Of a stretch of 64,000 bases of DNA, positions 42,214 through 53,352 are shown one piece after another. Numbering within the stretch: position 1 is the stretch's first letter; each line of letters begins with the position of its first letter. The notes below the pieces were generated by a model. It was not told the origin of the DNA, did no database searches, and saw nothing but the letters and a program-made list of their open reading frames with translations. The stretch is taken from assembly GCA_004124295.1 (NCBI GenBank), contig SCKI01000004.1:62001-126000 (forward strand), given 5' to 3'. Position numbers and translations under genes: made by a program. Source of the stretch: Fidelibacterota bacterium (lineage in GTDB: Bacteria; Fidelibacterota; Marinisomatia; SCGC-AAA003-L08; TS1B11).

Positions 42214-42927
42214 TCAGGCTGGGTCTGGCGAGCCGCACAGGGCAATCATGGAAAACGCCGCCAGGAAGCGGAAATGGCTGGTGACCAGCGGCGGGAACCA
42301 GTTGATGTAGGTCAAATCCTTGATCACCATTCCGTGGCTGGCCACAGCATTTTTGATCCGCTGATGCCTGATGATATGCAAATGCGGGTTCACATAGCGC
42401 CTGTTTTTCAGCGAATGGAAAATGACATGATCGAAATTGCAGTCGCCCCGGATACGTTCCTGGGGCAGCACAATGAGCAGATGGCCGCCGTCGTTAAGTT
42501 TCGCGATGGTTTCGGCGATGGTCTGCTCGGGATCGGGAATATGTTCCAGCACATGGCTCATGACGACCAGGTCGAACTTTCCGTCAAACTTCGGATATTG
42601 GAGCCGGTCCAGGAAGTGGAGACTGGGGAATTCGGCCCGGCCCCAGTCAAGGGCGTGCTCGTTAAGGTCATAGCCGTAAACCTCTGCACCGCTGTGCTCC
42701 TGAATGCGATGGGCTTCGTACCCGGCATTGCAGCCGAAATCAAGGACGCGGCGCGGCTGGACCGTGTCCAGAATCTTGAATATTTCATTCCGCTCCGCCG
42801 TCTTGAAGTACATGGCCTTGTGGACCCAACGCCAGTAACGCTGGTAGATATTGCCCGGCGATTTTGGAAGTGTGGGTAGAAACTGATTATCTGAAATGAG
42901 GCTCCCCTCCTCGTTAAAGTCGCACAC
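42214..42927 (-). CDS. Class I SAM-dependent methyltransferase
   Basis: The 237-residue protein has the SAM site PRRVLDFGCNAGYEAHRIQE, motif II YGYDLNEHALDWG, and DLVVMSHVLEHIPDPEQTIA followed by GGHLLIVLPQE. This is the Methyltransf_11/23 type of small-molecule or sugar-chain methyltransferase. An N-terminal part (PGNIYQRYWRWVHKAMYF) precedes the domain. It lies 68 bases from the DctP gene on the same strand. Substrate is not evident. Confidence 0.88.
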   Translation of the reverse strand: MCDFNEEGSLISDNQFLPTLPKSPGNIYQRYWRWVHKAMYFKTAERNEIFKILDTVQPRRVLDFGCNAGYEAHRIQEHSGAEVYGYDLNEHALDWGRAEFPSLHFLDRLQYPKFDGKFDLVVMSHVLEHIPDPEQTIAETIAKLNDGGHLLIVLPQERIRGDCNFDHVIFHSLKNRRYVNPHLHIIRHQRIKNAVASHGMVIKDLTYINWFPPLVTSHFRFLAAFSMIALCGSPDPA

Positions 42928-43265
42928 TCAGTCAGGAAGTGCTGGCGGCGCAAAATTATTTGCGTTGGGTGAGGGGAAGTTTATACCCCTGATACCAGCG
43001 GCTGCAACACTCTTGTCGGTCCGTGAACCGTGCCATAAACGGCTTATCCGCACCGGCATGGGCGGTGGGCCGATTGGCACAGCCGCGCCAAGCCTGCCTG
43101 CGGCGCAGCTCACAGGGACCGGTTCGGGCCGCACTGCCCCGTCGCGGGAAAGGGGCCGCCGGCGCCCAGTGACGGATGGCAACGGTCTTGCGGAAAACCA
43201 AAATTGCCCGTACCTTCAGGTTATCCAGCCAAATTGAATCACCAGCACTGTTCGGGAGATACCGC
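42928..43265. other. Divergent intergenic stretch
   Basis: No gene is supported between the methyltransferase (minus) and the CsgG-like gene (plus). An open frame extends the latter upstream to 43176, but without a ribosome site or leader. A GC-rich segment without repeat structure fills 43040-43170. Confidence 0.45.
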
Positions 43266-44036
43266 GTGCGCGACCTCAGGTTGTTACTACGGTTTGCAGG
43301 CTTGATCCTCATGTCCCTCCTGCTGCCCCTCTCGGCCGATGCCCAGGAGCGGGAGTCCTTCGCCATCATGGATTTGGAAGGACGCGGCATCTCGGCGGTT
43401 GAGGCGCAGGCCCTCACTGACCGGTTGAATTCACTGGTCGTCAGGACCGGTAAAGTTACCGTGGTCGAGCGCGGCGCGATGCAGGCCATACTCCAGGAAC
43501 AGGACTTCCAGTTGTCCGGTTGTACGTCCGATGAATGCGCAGTGGAGGTAGGGCAGCTCCTGGGTGTGACAAAAATGGTGGCCGGTTCCATCGGCAAGCT
43601 CGGCTCCACCTACTCCATCGACCTGCGCATCATCGATGTCAGCACCGGCAAGATCGCCAAGTCCATCATCCGGGACTACCGGGGGGAGATCGACGGCCTG
43701 CTGGCGGAGATGGCGGTGGTGGCATTAGAATTGGTGGCCGGTGAATCGCAACCCGAGCCTGTAGCTGCCCAACCCGAGGTGCAGCCCCCGGTTCAGGCCC
43801 AGCCTGAGCCGCCGCCGGTCACGCAGCAACAGCAGCCCCGACAGCAACCGGCCCGGGAGCGGGTTGAGGAGTCACCGGCCGAGGAGCCTGCGCCAGCCCG
43901 GGGCGGCAGAGGGATCCTCTGGCTTCTGCTGGGGGCGGCAGCCATAGGGGGCGCGCTGGCTATCGCGCCGGGCGGGACCGGTCCCCCTGGCGATGAAGCG
44001 ACGGTGGGCCTGCCGCCGGCGGTGCCGAACCCGTGA
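43266..44036 (+). CDS. Exported CsgG-like domain protein with Pro/Gln-rich linker and C-terminal TM
   Basis: The GTG at 43266 has GGGAGAT upstream and begins a good signal peptide (FAGLILMSLLLPLSADA). The domain ESFAIMDLEGRGISAVEAQ through LSGCTSDECAVEVGQLLGV and VAGSIGKLGSTYSIDLRIID (about residues 27-155) matches the C-terminal domain of the WD40 protein at 26183. A linker rich in Pro, Gln and Glu (about 160-215) follows, and then a glycine-rich hydrophobic segment (GILWLLLGAAAIGGALAIA). It resembles lipoprotein assembly factors of the CsgG/FlgO type. It precedes the giant exported protein and may help its handling; that is inference. Confidence 0.8.
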   Translation: MRDLRLLLRFAGLILMSLLLPLSADAQERESFAIMDLEGRGISAVEAQALTDRLNSLVVRTGKVTVVERGAMQAILQEQDFQLSGCTSDECAVEVGQLLGVTKMVAGSIGKLGSTYSIDLRIIDVSTGKIAKSIIRDYRGEIDGLLAEMAVVALELVAGESQPEPVAAQPEVQPPVQAQPEPPPVTQQQQPRQQPARERVEESPAEEPAPARGGRGILWLLLGAAAIGGALAIAPGGTGPPGDEATVGLPPAVPNP

Positions 44037-44072
44037 GAAAATCTGAAATAACCCACGCCACTTCGGCGGAGC

Positions 44073-44111
44073 CTGTGCCGAGGAAGCGTAGTGCACTCGA
44101 AGTGCTCAGTG
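44073..44111 (-). repeat. 39-base dispersed repeat, copy 1 (inverted)
   Basis: This is the reverse complement of the element at 50112-50150 and 57369-57407, with a few changes (core CACTTCGAGTGCACTACGC). It lies in the 5' part of an open frame before the real start of the kelch protein, which argues that the stretch is intergenic. Confidence 0.7.
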
Positions 44112-44224
44112 CAGGCCCGGCCCGTGAGGCGCACTCGCCCCTGTCGGCTTCGCCAGGACGCCCCCTTTCTCCGGCTTGTCCCGACCTTCGTGTCGGGGAG
44201 AGAGGGGGACGACGCAGTCGGGGG

Positions 44225-47200
44225 GTGAGTGTCCTTCTGCTGGCCCTCGCCCTGCCTCTCTCCGCCCAGGTGACCGATGGCACCGTCAAATCGCACCAGA
44301 AAATCAGCGATACCACCGCCACCCTCGCCGGCCTGAGCAACGGCACTACCTATTACTATCGCATCACGGCGATGGACAGCTCAGGCAACGATTCTGATTA
44401 CAGCAACGAGGTGAACGAGGTGCCGGTGGGGCTGGCCGGCGCCTGGGCCACCAAGGCCGCCATGCCCACGGCCCGGGGTCTCTCGCTTGGCGTCGGGGTT
44501 GTCAACGGTATCCTTTATGCCGTGGGAGGTAACGACGGCGCCACTGTCCTCAATGCGGTTGAGGCCTACGACCCGCTGGCCGGTACCTGGGCCACCAAGG
44601 CCGCCATGCCCACGGCCCGGGATCGCCTCGCCGTCGGCGTGGTCAACGGGATCCTCTACGCCGTGGGGGGCTATTCCGGCTCCGGCAGCAGCGGTTTCGC
44701 GACCGTCGAGGCCTACGACCCGGGGACCGACACCTAGACGACCAAGGCCTCCATGCCTACGGTGCGCTGGCACCCAAGCATCGGCGTGATTAACGGGATC
44801 CTCTACGCCGTGGGGGGCTTCAACGGCAGCACCACTTTCGCCACAGTCGAGGCCTACGACCCGCTGGCCAACACCTGGACGACCAAGGCCGCTATGCCCA
44901 CGGCCCGGTTAACGCCGGGCGTCGCCGTGATCAACGGGATCCTCTATGCTGCGGGGGGGATCAACGCCAATACTGGCGCCACCTTCTCCACGCTCGAGGC
45001 CTACGATCCGGTGACCAACACCTGGACGACGAGGGCGTCGATGCCAACTGTTCGGGGGGATCCCGCCGCTGGCGTGGTGGACGGCATTCTCTACGTCGTG
45101 GGGGGTAGTGGTGCCAGCTCCATCAGCCTCGCCACGGTCGAGGCCTACGACCCCGCGACCGACACCTGGGCCACCAAGGCCTCGATGCCCACATCGCGCT
45201 GCTGCCTGGGCGCCGGCGTGGTGAACGGGATCCTCTATGCCGTGGGAGGTAACGACGCCCTCAACTTTTTGGCCACGCTCGAGGCCTTTACCCCGCCTCT
45301 CGACATTCTGCCCCCCGCCGCCCCAACCTCCCTCTATGCTACTACCGGAGACGGCCAAATAGACTTGTTCTGGAACCCCAACTCAGAGGCTGACTTCCTC
45401 AAGTATTATATCTACGGCGGCACCACTCCCGGACCCACCACAGTGGTCGATAGCACCGCCGGGGGTGACCGCAACGACGCCAGTGCCACTCTCGCCAGCC
45501 TGTCCAACGGCATTACATACTACTATCGCATCACTGCGATGGACAACAGCGGGAATGAGTCGGCCTACAGCAATGAAGTGAGCGCGGTGCCACCCATCTT
45601 CACTAGGGTCACCAGCGATCCGGTTACCACTGACGGGAGCAACTCCCGGGGCGGTTCATGGGGGGATTACGACAACGACGGCGACCTGGACCTCTTCGTA
45701 CCAAAGTTCAATCAAGCCAGCGTCCTGTACATCAACAATGGCAACGGCTCATTCACAGCGTTAACCGCCGATCCGGTAGTCACCAGTGCAGGCGACTCCC
45801 GGGGCAGTTCCTGGGGGGACTACGACAACGATGGAGACCTCGACCTCTTTGTGGCTAACTTTAGTAGCCAAAACAACTTCCTTTACACCAACAATGGCAA
45901 TGGCAGTTTCACAGCCGTAATCAACGATCCGATTGTCACCAGCGGGGGCGAGTCCCTAGGCAGTTCCTGGGGAGACTATGACAACGACGGTGACCTGGAC
46001 CTCTTCGTGGCCAACTTTAGCAATCAAAACAATTTCCTTTACATCAACAACGGCGATGGCAGTTTCACAGCCGTTACCAGCGATCCGGTTGTCACAAGTG
46101 GGGGCATCTCCTATGGCGGTTCCTGGGGGGACTACGACAACGATGGCGACCTGGACCTCTTCGTGGCCAACTGGAATCAGAACAACTTCCTGTACGTCAA
46201 CAACGGCGATGGCTCCTTTACCGCCATCACAAGCGGTCCTGTTGTCACTAGTGGGGGCGAGTCCTTGGGCGGTTCGTGGGGGGATTATGACAACGACGGC
46301 GACCTGGACCTCTTCGTGGCCAATAACAATCAGAACAACTTCTTATACGTCAACAACGGCGACGGCTCCTTCACTGCCATCACAAGCGATCCTGTTGTCA
46401 CCAGTGGGGGCAACTCGCAGGGCAGTTCATGGGGGGACTACGACAACGACGGCGACCTAGATCTCTTCGTGGCCAACAAAGATCAGAATAACTTCCTATA
46501 TGTCAACAACGGTGACGGCTCCTTTACCGCCGTTACCAGCGATCCTGTTGTCACCAGTGGGGGCAGCTCTCAAGGTAGTGCCTGGGGGGATTATGACAAT
46601 GACGGCGACTTGGATCTCTTCGTGGCTAACTTGAATCAAAACAACTTTCTTTACACGAACAACGGCAACGCCAACCATTGGATCAATCTGGCCCTCGTGG
46701 GGAGAGCGAGTAACGTCTCTGCAATTGGGGCGAAGGTGCGCTTGAAGGCGACGATCGAGAGCAGCCCACTTTGGCAATTGAATGAAATCTCAGGTCAAAC
46801 GGGCGGGAGTTATGGTGGCCAGAATAGTCTAAATGCCGAGTTTGGTCTAGGCAGCGCCACCATCATCGACTCAATCCGTATCGAATGGCCCAGCGGGATT
46901 GTCCAAGTGCTCGTAAACGTAGCAATAGACCAATTCCTCACTATTACCGAGCCCGACACGACGCAACCCGCTGCCCCCGCCCTCACCTTCATCATGAGCG
47001 GCATGAATCCCCACTTGGGCCAGAAAGTCGAGGGCCGCCTCATCGACCTCTATTCCGGCCTGGAGGTGGACCGGGATGTCATCGCCACCCTCCCGGCCAC
47101 CACCGACACCCTTTTCTTCGATGGCGCCCAGGCCGGCAGCGACACCCGCCTCGAATTTTTCGCCGACTATAACGGGAACGGCCTCTATGATCCCCCCGCC

Positions 47201-50029
47201 ACCGACCACGCCTGGCGAGTGGATATCCCCCCGTCCGCCGGCGATACCACGGTCCAGTTCAGCCACCACACCAATTTCATCGACATCGGCTGGGACTACA
47301 GCCTGACGGCAAATCTGTCCGGCCTGGATGCGGCAACGGGCCAGGCCCTGCAGGCCCGTTTGCTTGATGCCGCGACCGGCCGGGAGATCACCCGGCTGGC
47401 AGCTCCCCAAACGGTGGCCGCAGCCATGACCGTGACCCTCCCGGGGCTGGTCCCGGGCCGGAACTATAATCTTGACCTGTGGATCGATACCAACGGCAAT
47501 GGCCTTTACGATGCCCCCGACACCGATGAGGCCTGGCGCATTCCGGTGACGGGCGTGGTGGCCGACGCGGTGGTCAACTTCAGCCACTCCACCCAGTACA
47601 CCGATATCGGCTGGCGCTACGCCGTGACCCTCAACCTCCAGGCGATGGAGCCCAACCTGGAGCAGCTCATCTCCGCCCGGTTGATCAATGAGAGCACTGG
47701 CGAAATTGTTGGACGGCAGCGCCGGGAGCTGTTGCCGTTGCCGGCCATTTCTCTCAGGCTCCCCGGCCTGGAGGCAGGGGTCTCCTACCGCATCGACTTT
47801 TTCGCCGACAATAACGGCAACGGTGAGTATGATGCGCCCCCGACCGATCACGCCTGGCGGATCACAGGCCTCGTTGCCCAAGGTGATATGGCCTATGATT
47901 TTAGCCGCACGACCACCTACACGGATATCCAGTGGCAAGACGAGGCCATCGTCGAGGAAAATGTCCCCACCGGTGACGGTGAGATTACATTCGGCGCGAC
48001 GGGCGTGACGCTGGATATCACCTTCAGCAGCCAGACCGGGGCTGACACGATTGAAGTGACGCTCAATAACCAGGCGCCTGATGGCGCGCCGCCCAGCGGA
48101 CTCAGCCTCGCCGGAGACAGGTATTGGACCATCATTCACAACGGCGCCAGCACTTTTTCAATCGACCTGACCCTGACTGCCGGCGTGGGCGCTTTCACCG
48201 CAAATGAGATATCTGTGCCGGGCAACTTGAAATTGCTGCGCAGGGCCAGCGACGGCTCGGGGGCCTGGGTGGCCATACGCCGGGCTGTCTCAGCCACGGA
48301 CAGCGCCGTTACCTTCGCTGGCTTGACCGGCTTCAGCCAGTTTGTCATTTCGCGGAACATGGTTACCGATGTGCTGGGTCCCACAGTGAGTACGCCCACC
48401 CTTTCTGCCACTCCCTCAGTCAACCAGTCCGTCAGCGTGGAGGTGACCGTTTTCGATCCCGGCGGGGTGCAGCAGGCAATTCTGGGCTACCTTGAGGGGA
48501 GTGGACAGGCCCCCTACAGCCAGGTGACCATGACGCTGCAAACTGACAACACTACTTACAGCGCGGCTGTGCCCCCTACTGCCGTCACCCCTGCCGGCAT
48601 CCTTTTTTATGTCCAGGCAGCGGACAGTTTGGGCAATCAAAGCTCTCCGGATACAACTTCCATCCAGCTCACCTTCAGTGCCGGGGCCGTTACCACTGCC
48701 AACACCGGCAGCCTGTTCAATGCAGGGTTCCCCAGGGACAGTTGGCGCCTCATATCGATCCCCGCCGATGCGGACGACAAGTCGGCCAGCGCCATCATCG
48801 GGGGCGGACTGGAAGGGGCGGCTGCCGGCGATAAATCCTGGCAGGTCTACCGTTTCACCGGTCCGGGCAACGAAGACTACGCCACCCTCACATCCTTCGT
48901 GAGCGGCAGCAGCTACTTCCTCAAGCAGGTAGTGGCCGACAACCCCCATTTCGATCTGGGGGCGGGGACCACCACCGCCTTGGACCGGATAAACCTGACC
49001 CTCACGCCGGGCCAGTGGTATTTCATTGCCACACCCTTCGCCTTCCCGGTATCGGTAAGCGCCGACCAGGGGTTATTCAGCGGCCCCTACACTTATGGCG
49101 CATTCGGCAGCGGCGGCCAGGAGGGCTGGTCAACGGCCCGCTACCCGGCCATCCTGCAACCCTGGGGCGGGCACATCATCTACAACACCAGCGACCAGAC
49201 CCAAATATTGGAGCTGTTGCCCCCCAGCCTGCAGAAGCAGGGACCGCCGGCCGTGGCGAAGGTCAAGGCCATTGACGGCTGGAGCGTCAACTTTGCTATT
49301 GAGGGCGACAATTATTACGATGGCAACGGCAGGCTGGGCCGCCTGGCCGGCGCCGCCGAGGGGGCCGATCCCCTGGACCGGCCCAGCCTCCCCGTCATGG
49401 AGGGCTTCCTGGCCCTCTCCTCCCGGCATCCCGACTGGAATGGATCGGAAACCTATCTCAGTGCCGACATCCGGTCACCGGAGGTCAGTGACGGCGCCTG
49501 GGACCTGGTGCTGGAGGCAGCGGGTGAAACCGGCCCCATCACGCTGACCTATACCCTGGACGGCGATCTGCCCCCGGCTATGGCGCTCATTGATCTGCTT
49601 GAGCGGAAGGTTTACGACTTGCGTTCCGGCGACCCCCCGGCGGTGGTCATCAGCGACTACCGGCAGCCGGTGCCCTATGGGCTGCGGGTGATTGCCGGCT
49701 CAGCGCAGTATGTCACCACCGGCACCCAGGCAACCTTGGCCAACCTGCCGAAAAAGTTTGCCCTGCTGCCCAACTATCCCAACCCATTCAATCCCAGCAC
49801 CACCCTGCGCTACGAGCTCCCCCGCCCGGCAAAAGTCACGCTGCAGGTGTACAACCTGCTGGGCCAGGAACTGCTGACGCTCAGTGAGGGCTGGCAGGCG
49901 CTGGGCCGGTATGAGGTGGTCTGGTCAGAGCGCGACCGCTCCGGCAGGGCCGTATCGACGGGGGTCTATTTCGCGGTGCTGCGGGCAGACGGCCGCGCCA
50001 TCACCCGCAAGATGGTTCTACTCAAGTAA
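44225..50029 (+). CDS. Giant exported kelch/FG-GAP/ASPIC protein with type IX sorting domain, interrupted by one amber codon
   Basis: From GTG 44225, which begins a short leader (SVLLLALALPLSAQ), to 50029 there is one frame of about 1,934 codons broken only by TAG at 44735-44737. In order: a half fibronectin III unit, six kelch repeats of the GILYAVGGNDG and TWATKAAMPTAR type, a complete fibronectin III unit, seven FG-GAP/VCBS-like repeats (SWGDYDNDGDLDLFVAN), an ASPIC/UnbV-like domain (SIRIEWPSGIVQVL), three EF-like DxNGNGxYD units (FFADYNGNGLYDPP), a fibronectin-like region, and a sorting domain with NYPNPFNPSTTLRYELP and KMVLLK. The first domain being cut in half suggests 5' loss. It would be a calcium-binding surface or secreted adhesin-like protein. 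Confidence 0.82.
44735..44737 (+). other. In-frame amber codon in kelch blade 3
   Basis: GACACC-TAG-ACGACC stands where the other blades read ACACC-TGG-ACGACC or ACC-TGG-GCCACC. The stop thus replaces the conserved Trp of the third of six kelch repeats by one G-to-A change. The frame continues intact for 5.3 kb. Confidence 0.85.
45598..46670 (+). repeat. Seven tandem FG-GAP/VCBS-encoding repeats
   Basis: Seven units of about 150 bases, each encoding GSSWGDYDNDGDLDLFVAN and NNFLYVNNGDGSFTAVTSDP or close variants. DNA identity between units is high, as in recently expanded repeats. Each DYDNDGDLD loop is a probable calcium site. Confidence 0.9.
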
Positions 50030-50111
50030 AATCATCCTGAGGTTCTCGAAGGATGGCTTTGCTTAAATAAAACTGTCCTGAGTCAGCAGGCCGGCAAAGC
50101 CGAAGGGCTTG

Positions 50112-50150
50112 CCCTGAGTACTTCGAGTGCGCTACGCTTCCTCAGCACAG
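50112..50150 (+). repeat. 39-base dispersed repeat, copy 2
   Basis: The copy CCCTGAGTACTTCGAGTG... recurs at 57369-57407 with few changes and inverted at 44073-44111. It lies in the gap between two convergent genes and is flanked by CTGAG and TTGCCGAAGGG-type half elements. Confidence 0.75.
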
Positions 50151-50189
50151 GCTTGCCGAAGGGATGGTCCTGCTTAAACAGCGGCAGAG

Positions 50190-51953
50190 TCAGCGGCCGC
50201 CGATTTGGGCCTGCAATTCAGGGGGTTTCAGGCTGCGCTCCCGCTGGACCTTCCGGTACATCGCGTGCGTGCTGTCCAGGCCGGCCCGTAGCAGATGCCG
50301 CCGCCAGAACAGCAAATAGGGCGAGCGCTGACGGATGGCGGCATTCAGGGTGCTGATCACCGAATCCTCCATCCCCAGGCCGCCGTAGGTGCCCAGGAAG
50401 TCCACTGGGTCGACGCGCGCGCGGACTTCAGCCACGAACAGCGAATCGAGAAACGCTTCCGCCTGCTGCCGCTTGCCCAGGGCCGCATAGGCCCAGCCCC
50501 GGTCAGGTGAGCCGATCTTGATGAACACCGCCTCGGCCTCCAGAAATCGTCCCTGCACCATGTAGACCAGGCCCAGCCCGTACAGCGCGCCGCTGAAGTT
50601 GGGATCAATCTCCAAAACGTGCCAGTATTGCTCCTCGGCGGCCTGGTACCGGCCGAACTCGAACAACACGTCGCCCAGATTGGTGTTGATGATGGGGGAA
50701 TAGGGGTCCAGCGCCCGGGCCCGGGCCAACTCGGCCAGGCTGGCGTCGAGGTCGCCATGGACATCGGCCAGGAAGACACCATACCAGTGCCGGGCAGGCA
50801 CATAGCCAGGGTTCAGGGCGATGGCCTGGAGATAGGCCTGTTCGGCCAGTTCCATGTTCCAGCGGTGAAAATGCTCGTAGGCGGCCAGCGCCGCATAGGC
50901 CTCGGCTGATTCAGGATCCAGCCTCAGAGCATGGTTGATGGCCTCCGCCGCACTGGGCAGCACCCCCGGTTCTCTGCCGATGATGTAAAACGGATACAGG
51001 TTGTAGGCGTTGGCCAGTTCGGCATAGGCGTTGACGAAATTGGTGTCGGCTTCGATGGCGGCCCGCAGTTCAACGATAGCCATCAGGATGGCATCAGGGG
51101 TCCGTTGGGCCAGGTGGTGCTTCCCCCTGAGATACAGATCGTAGGCGGCCATGCTGGTGGTGGGCGCCGACCGCTGGGGGTAGAGATTTTCCATCGCCAG
51201 CCGGCCCTCCAGCACGTCGGCAATCTTGCGGGCCACTTCATCCTGCAGATAGAAAATATTGGCTTCGTCCACCTCCCGGTCATAGCTCTCCGTCCAGAGA
51301 TGCCGCTCGGTCCGGGCGTCAATGAGCTGGCCGGTGATACGCACCTTGCCCGTGGCCCGGCGGACGCTCCCCGACAGGATGATACTGACACCCAGTTCCT
51401 CACCGATCAGACGGACCCGCTTGGTGGACCCCTTGTACTGCATGACGGAGGTTCGGGCTATGACGTTCAGGCCGGGTATCCTCGATAGCCGGGAAATGAG
51501 CTCTTCGGTCATGCCGTCGGCAAAATAGTCATCCTCGGAATTACCGTCCCAGTTCGCGAACGGCAGCACCGCAATCGAGAGAGTCTGCGGGGCCAGGCTG
51601 CCGTAGCTCCACCATTTTCGGGTTGCGGAAACCGTGGCCAGTACGGCGATCACCGAAACGATAGTCAGGGTGACCAGCAGGGGTCTGGCGCCGGTGGGCG
51701 CCTCCGTGCGGCCCTTGGTGCGGACAATCCCGCGGTCGGTGATATCGTACACCCAGGCCAGGATCATCGCGATGGGGAAGCCGATGGCCAGCAGGGTAAT
51801 AATGAGCCGGCCGGCCCAGCCGGGAATGCCGAGGAGCTCAAAGGTACCGTCCATGATCTGGATGATGACAAACACGAAGCCGGCGTAGTATGCCACGACC
51901 CGAAAGACTCGGCGGCGTCTCAGTTCGACGATAAAATCGGTGAATGTGCCCAT
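50190..51953 (-). CDS. Membrane-anchored TolB-like/TPR protein
   Basis: The 587-residue protein starts with two or three TM segments (VVAYYAGFVFVIIQIMDG, LIITLLAIGFPIAMILAWVY, LLVTLTIVSVIAVLATV), then a TolB/FlgO-like domain (LSIAVLPFANWDGNSEDDY, LSGSVRRATGKVRITGQLID, about residues 125-260), then TPR-like helices to the end (EAIDHALRLDPESAEAYAAL style). It resembles the non-cyclase half of the protein encoded at 17548. Proteins of this type lacking a DNA-binding or kinase domain are common and unassigned. A signalling or assembly scaffold facing the cytoplasm or periplasm is possible. Confidence 0.85.
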   Translation of the reverse strand: MGTFTDFIVELRRRRVFRVVAYYAGFVFVIIQIMDGTFELLGIPGWAGRLIITLLAIGFPIAMILAWVYDITDRGIVRTKGRTEAPTGARPLLVTLTIVSVIAVLATVSATRKWWSYGSLAPQTLSIAVLPFANWDGNSEDDYFADGMTEELISRLSRIPGLNVIARTSVMQYKGSTKRVRLIGEELGVSIILSGSVRRATGKVRITGQLIDARTERHLWTESYDREVDEANIFYLQDEVARKIADVLEGRLAMENLYPQRSAPTTSMAAYDLYLRGKHHLAQRTPDAILMAIVELRAAIEADTNFVNAYAELANAYNLYPFYIIGREPGVLPSAAEAINHALRLDPESAEAYAALAAYEHFHRWNMELAEQAYLQAIALNPGYVPARHWYGVFLADVHGDLDASLAELARARALDPYSPIINTNLGDVLFEFGRYQAAEEQYWHVLEIDPNFSGALYGLGLVYMVQGRFLEAEAVFIKIGSPDRGWAYAALGKRQQAEAFLDSLFVAEVRARVDPVDFLGTYGGLGMEDSVISTLNAAIRQRSPYLLFWRRHLLRAGLDSTHAMYRKVQRERSLKPPELQAQIGGR

Positions 51954-52135
51954 GCTCCCCCGCTATGGACCGGTTGCAGAAATGGCGGTTGGATAACTTC
52001 CCCCTAAAAGCCCCCCAAATCAAAGGATTATGGGTGCTGGGTAGCCGGTGCCAGTAGCAGTGGCAGGTGGCGGAATCAGTTGGCAGTAGCAGTGGGCAGG
52101 TCCCGCCGGAGGAGGCAGCCCAACACGCCGCCGCT

Positions 52136-52280
52136 AATGACAGGAATTGCCAATAGTTTGGTTATATTTTCTTGCGGCATTGCGCCTTTTAGCGTACTAT
52201 AAGCCGCTCGGGGGGAACACAGTGAACAGAAGAGTTTCAACCATTTTTACACTCAGGCCGGCGGCACTGGCGCTCATTGC
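52136..52280 (+). repeat. Duplicated promoter-leader module, copy 1
   Basis: This stretch (AT-rich TATATTTTCTTGC region, GGGGGGAAC ribosome site, GTG start, first 20 codons) recurs as 53801-53945 before the next propeller lipoprotein. Downstream coding sequences diverge strongly. Confidence 0.75.
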
Positions 52281-53262
52281 GGCGTTGCTGCTCGCGGCCG
52301 GATGCGGCGAGACCCCGCTGGATTCAACGCATGTGGACGAGGGCAGGATTCTGTTCATTAGAGGCACCCCCAGTGCCACCGAAATCTGCACCATGATGCC
52401 CGACGGATCGGATATTCAGGTAATCTCACGGTACGAGTGGGGCGATGGCACTCGATGGGAATCATACAAATTCGTGAGTTGGTCACCCGACAAAAATCAA
52501 ATTGTCGTGGCAGGACGACCGGGCTCCACGCGCGATTCCTGGTCACTATGGATCATGGATATGGATGGCACCTTCTTAAAAAAACTTACCTGGAGAAGTT
52601 ACAAGCCATTTTGGTCTCTCGATGGTAAAGACATCATTTTTTCGAGGCTGAGGGCTGGCGGAGGCGCTAAGGACATTTACACAATAAGTGTATCTACCCT
52701 GGTGGAGGATACACTCTTAAGGGCGGAAATAGATATAGGGGCGGGCACCGGATATCGGTATTTGCTTTATGGCGTTTTGCCGCATGCTGAATCAAATTTG
52801 CTTCTAAATGAAACCTATTTTCATCCAGACAGTTCGGGGCGTATAACTGATGATAACAAAAACATCATTATTTATAATTATCTGAGCCGGGCAAAAACCT
52901 ACCTGATAGATAATGAGGTAGGGAGAAGCTCGCCAAAAGTATCTCCCAACGGAAAACTGCTCGCTTATGTGCAACAGGTCCCGGATGCGCCTTATCCTGG
53001 TACCGCTTATCTCAGTAATCTGTATCTAACATCGGCAGAAGATAATAGTGTCCAGCAGCTCACGGCAGGATCAAAATATCAATATATCTATCTTAGTTGG
53101 TCTCCAAATGGAGAGCAATTGGCGTTTTATAGAAAAGATAATTCTCAGGGTTCTACTCGATATGGAGAGATATGCCGTCTCAATATTCAGTCAGGCGTGA
53201 TTGAGACCCTGACAAATACGGCTCAGGATAGTATCTGGTATATCGTTGCGGAATGGAAATGA
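52222..53262 (+). CDS. TolB-like beta-propeller lipoprotein
   Basis: The GTG at 52222 with GGGGGGAAC upstream starts a leader (AALALIAALLLAAGCGE) with lipobox AAGC. The 346-residue protein has WD40-like TolB units: GRILFIRGTPSATEICTM, YKFVSWSPDKNQIVVAG, PFWSLDGKDIIFSR, SSPKVSPNGKLLAYVQ, YLSWSPNGEQLAFYRKD. Such propellers bind protein partners in the periplasm. A longer frame upstream (from 52147) is not used. The gene is AT-rich compared with most of the window and pairs with the paralogue at 53888. Confidence 0.87.
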   Translation: MNRRVSTIFTLRPAALALIAALLLAAGCGETPLDSTHVDEGRILFIRGTPSATEICTMMPDGSDIQVISRYEWGDGTRWESYKFVSWSPDKNQIVVAGRPGSTRDSWSLWIMDMDGTFLKKLTWRSYKPFWSLDGKDIIFSRLRAGGGAKDIYTISVSTLVEDTLLRAEIDIGAGTGYRYLLYGVLPHAESNLLLNETYFHPDSSGRITDDNKNIIIYNYLSRAKTYLIDNEVGRSSPKVSPNGKLLAYVQQVPDAPYPGTAYLSNLYLTSAEDNSVQQLTAGSKYQYIYLSWSPNGEQLAFYRKDNSQGSTRYGEICRLNIQSGVIETLTNTAQDSIWYIVAEWK

Positions 53263-53352
53263 CCGGGCCTTGGGACTGTTTCACCTCATGGTAAGCATTA
53301 GCATTTTTTCAGCGAAATTGTGGATAACCTGACAAACCCGGGGAAGAGTAAG

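Noticed and set aside
44033-44224. Longer N-terminus of the kelch protein from 44033
   Set aside because: The segment contains a dispersed intergenic repeat and has no leader; GTG 44225 starts a signal peptide.
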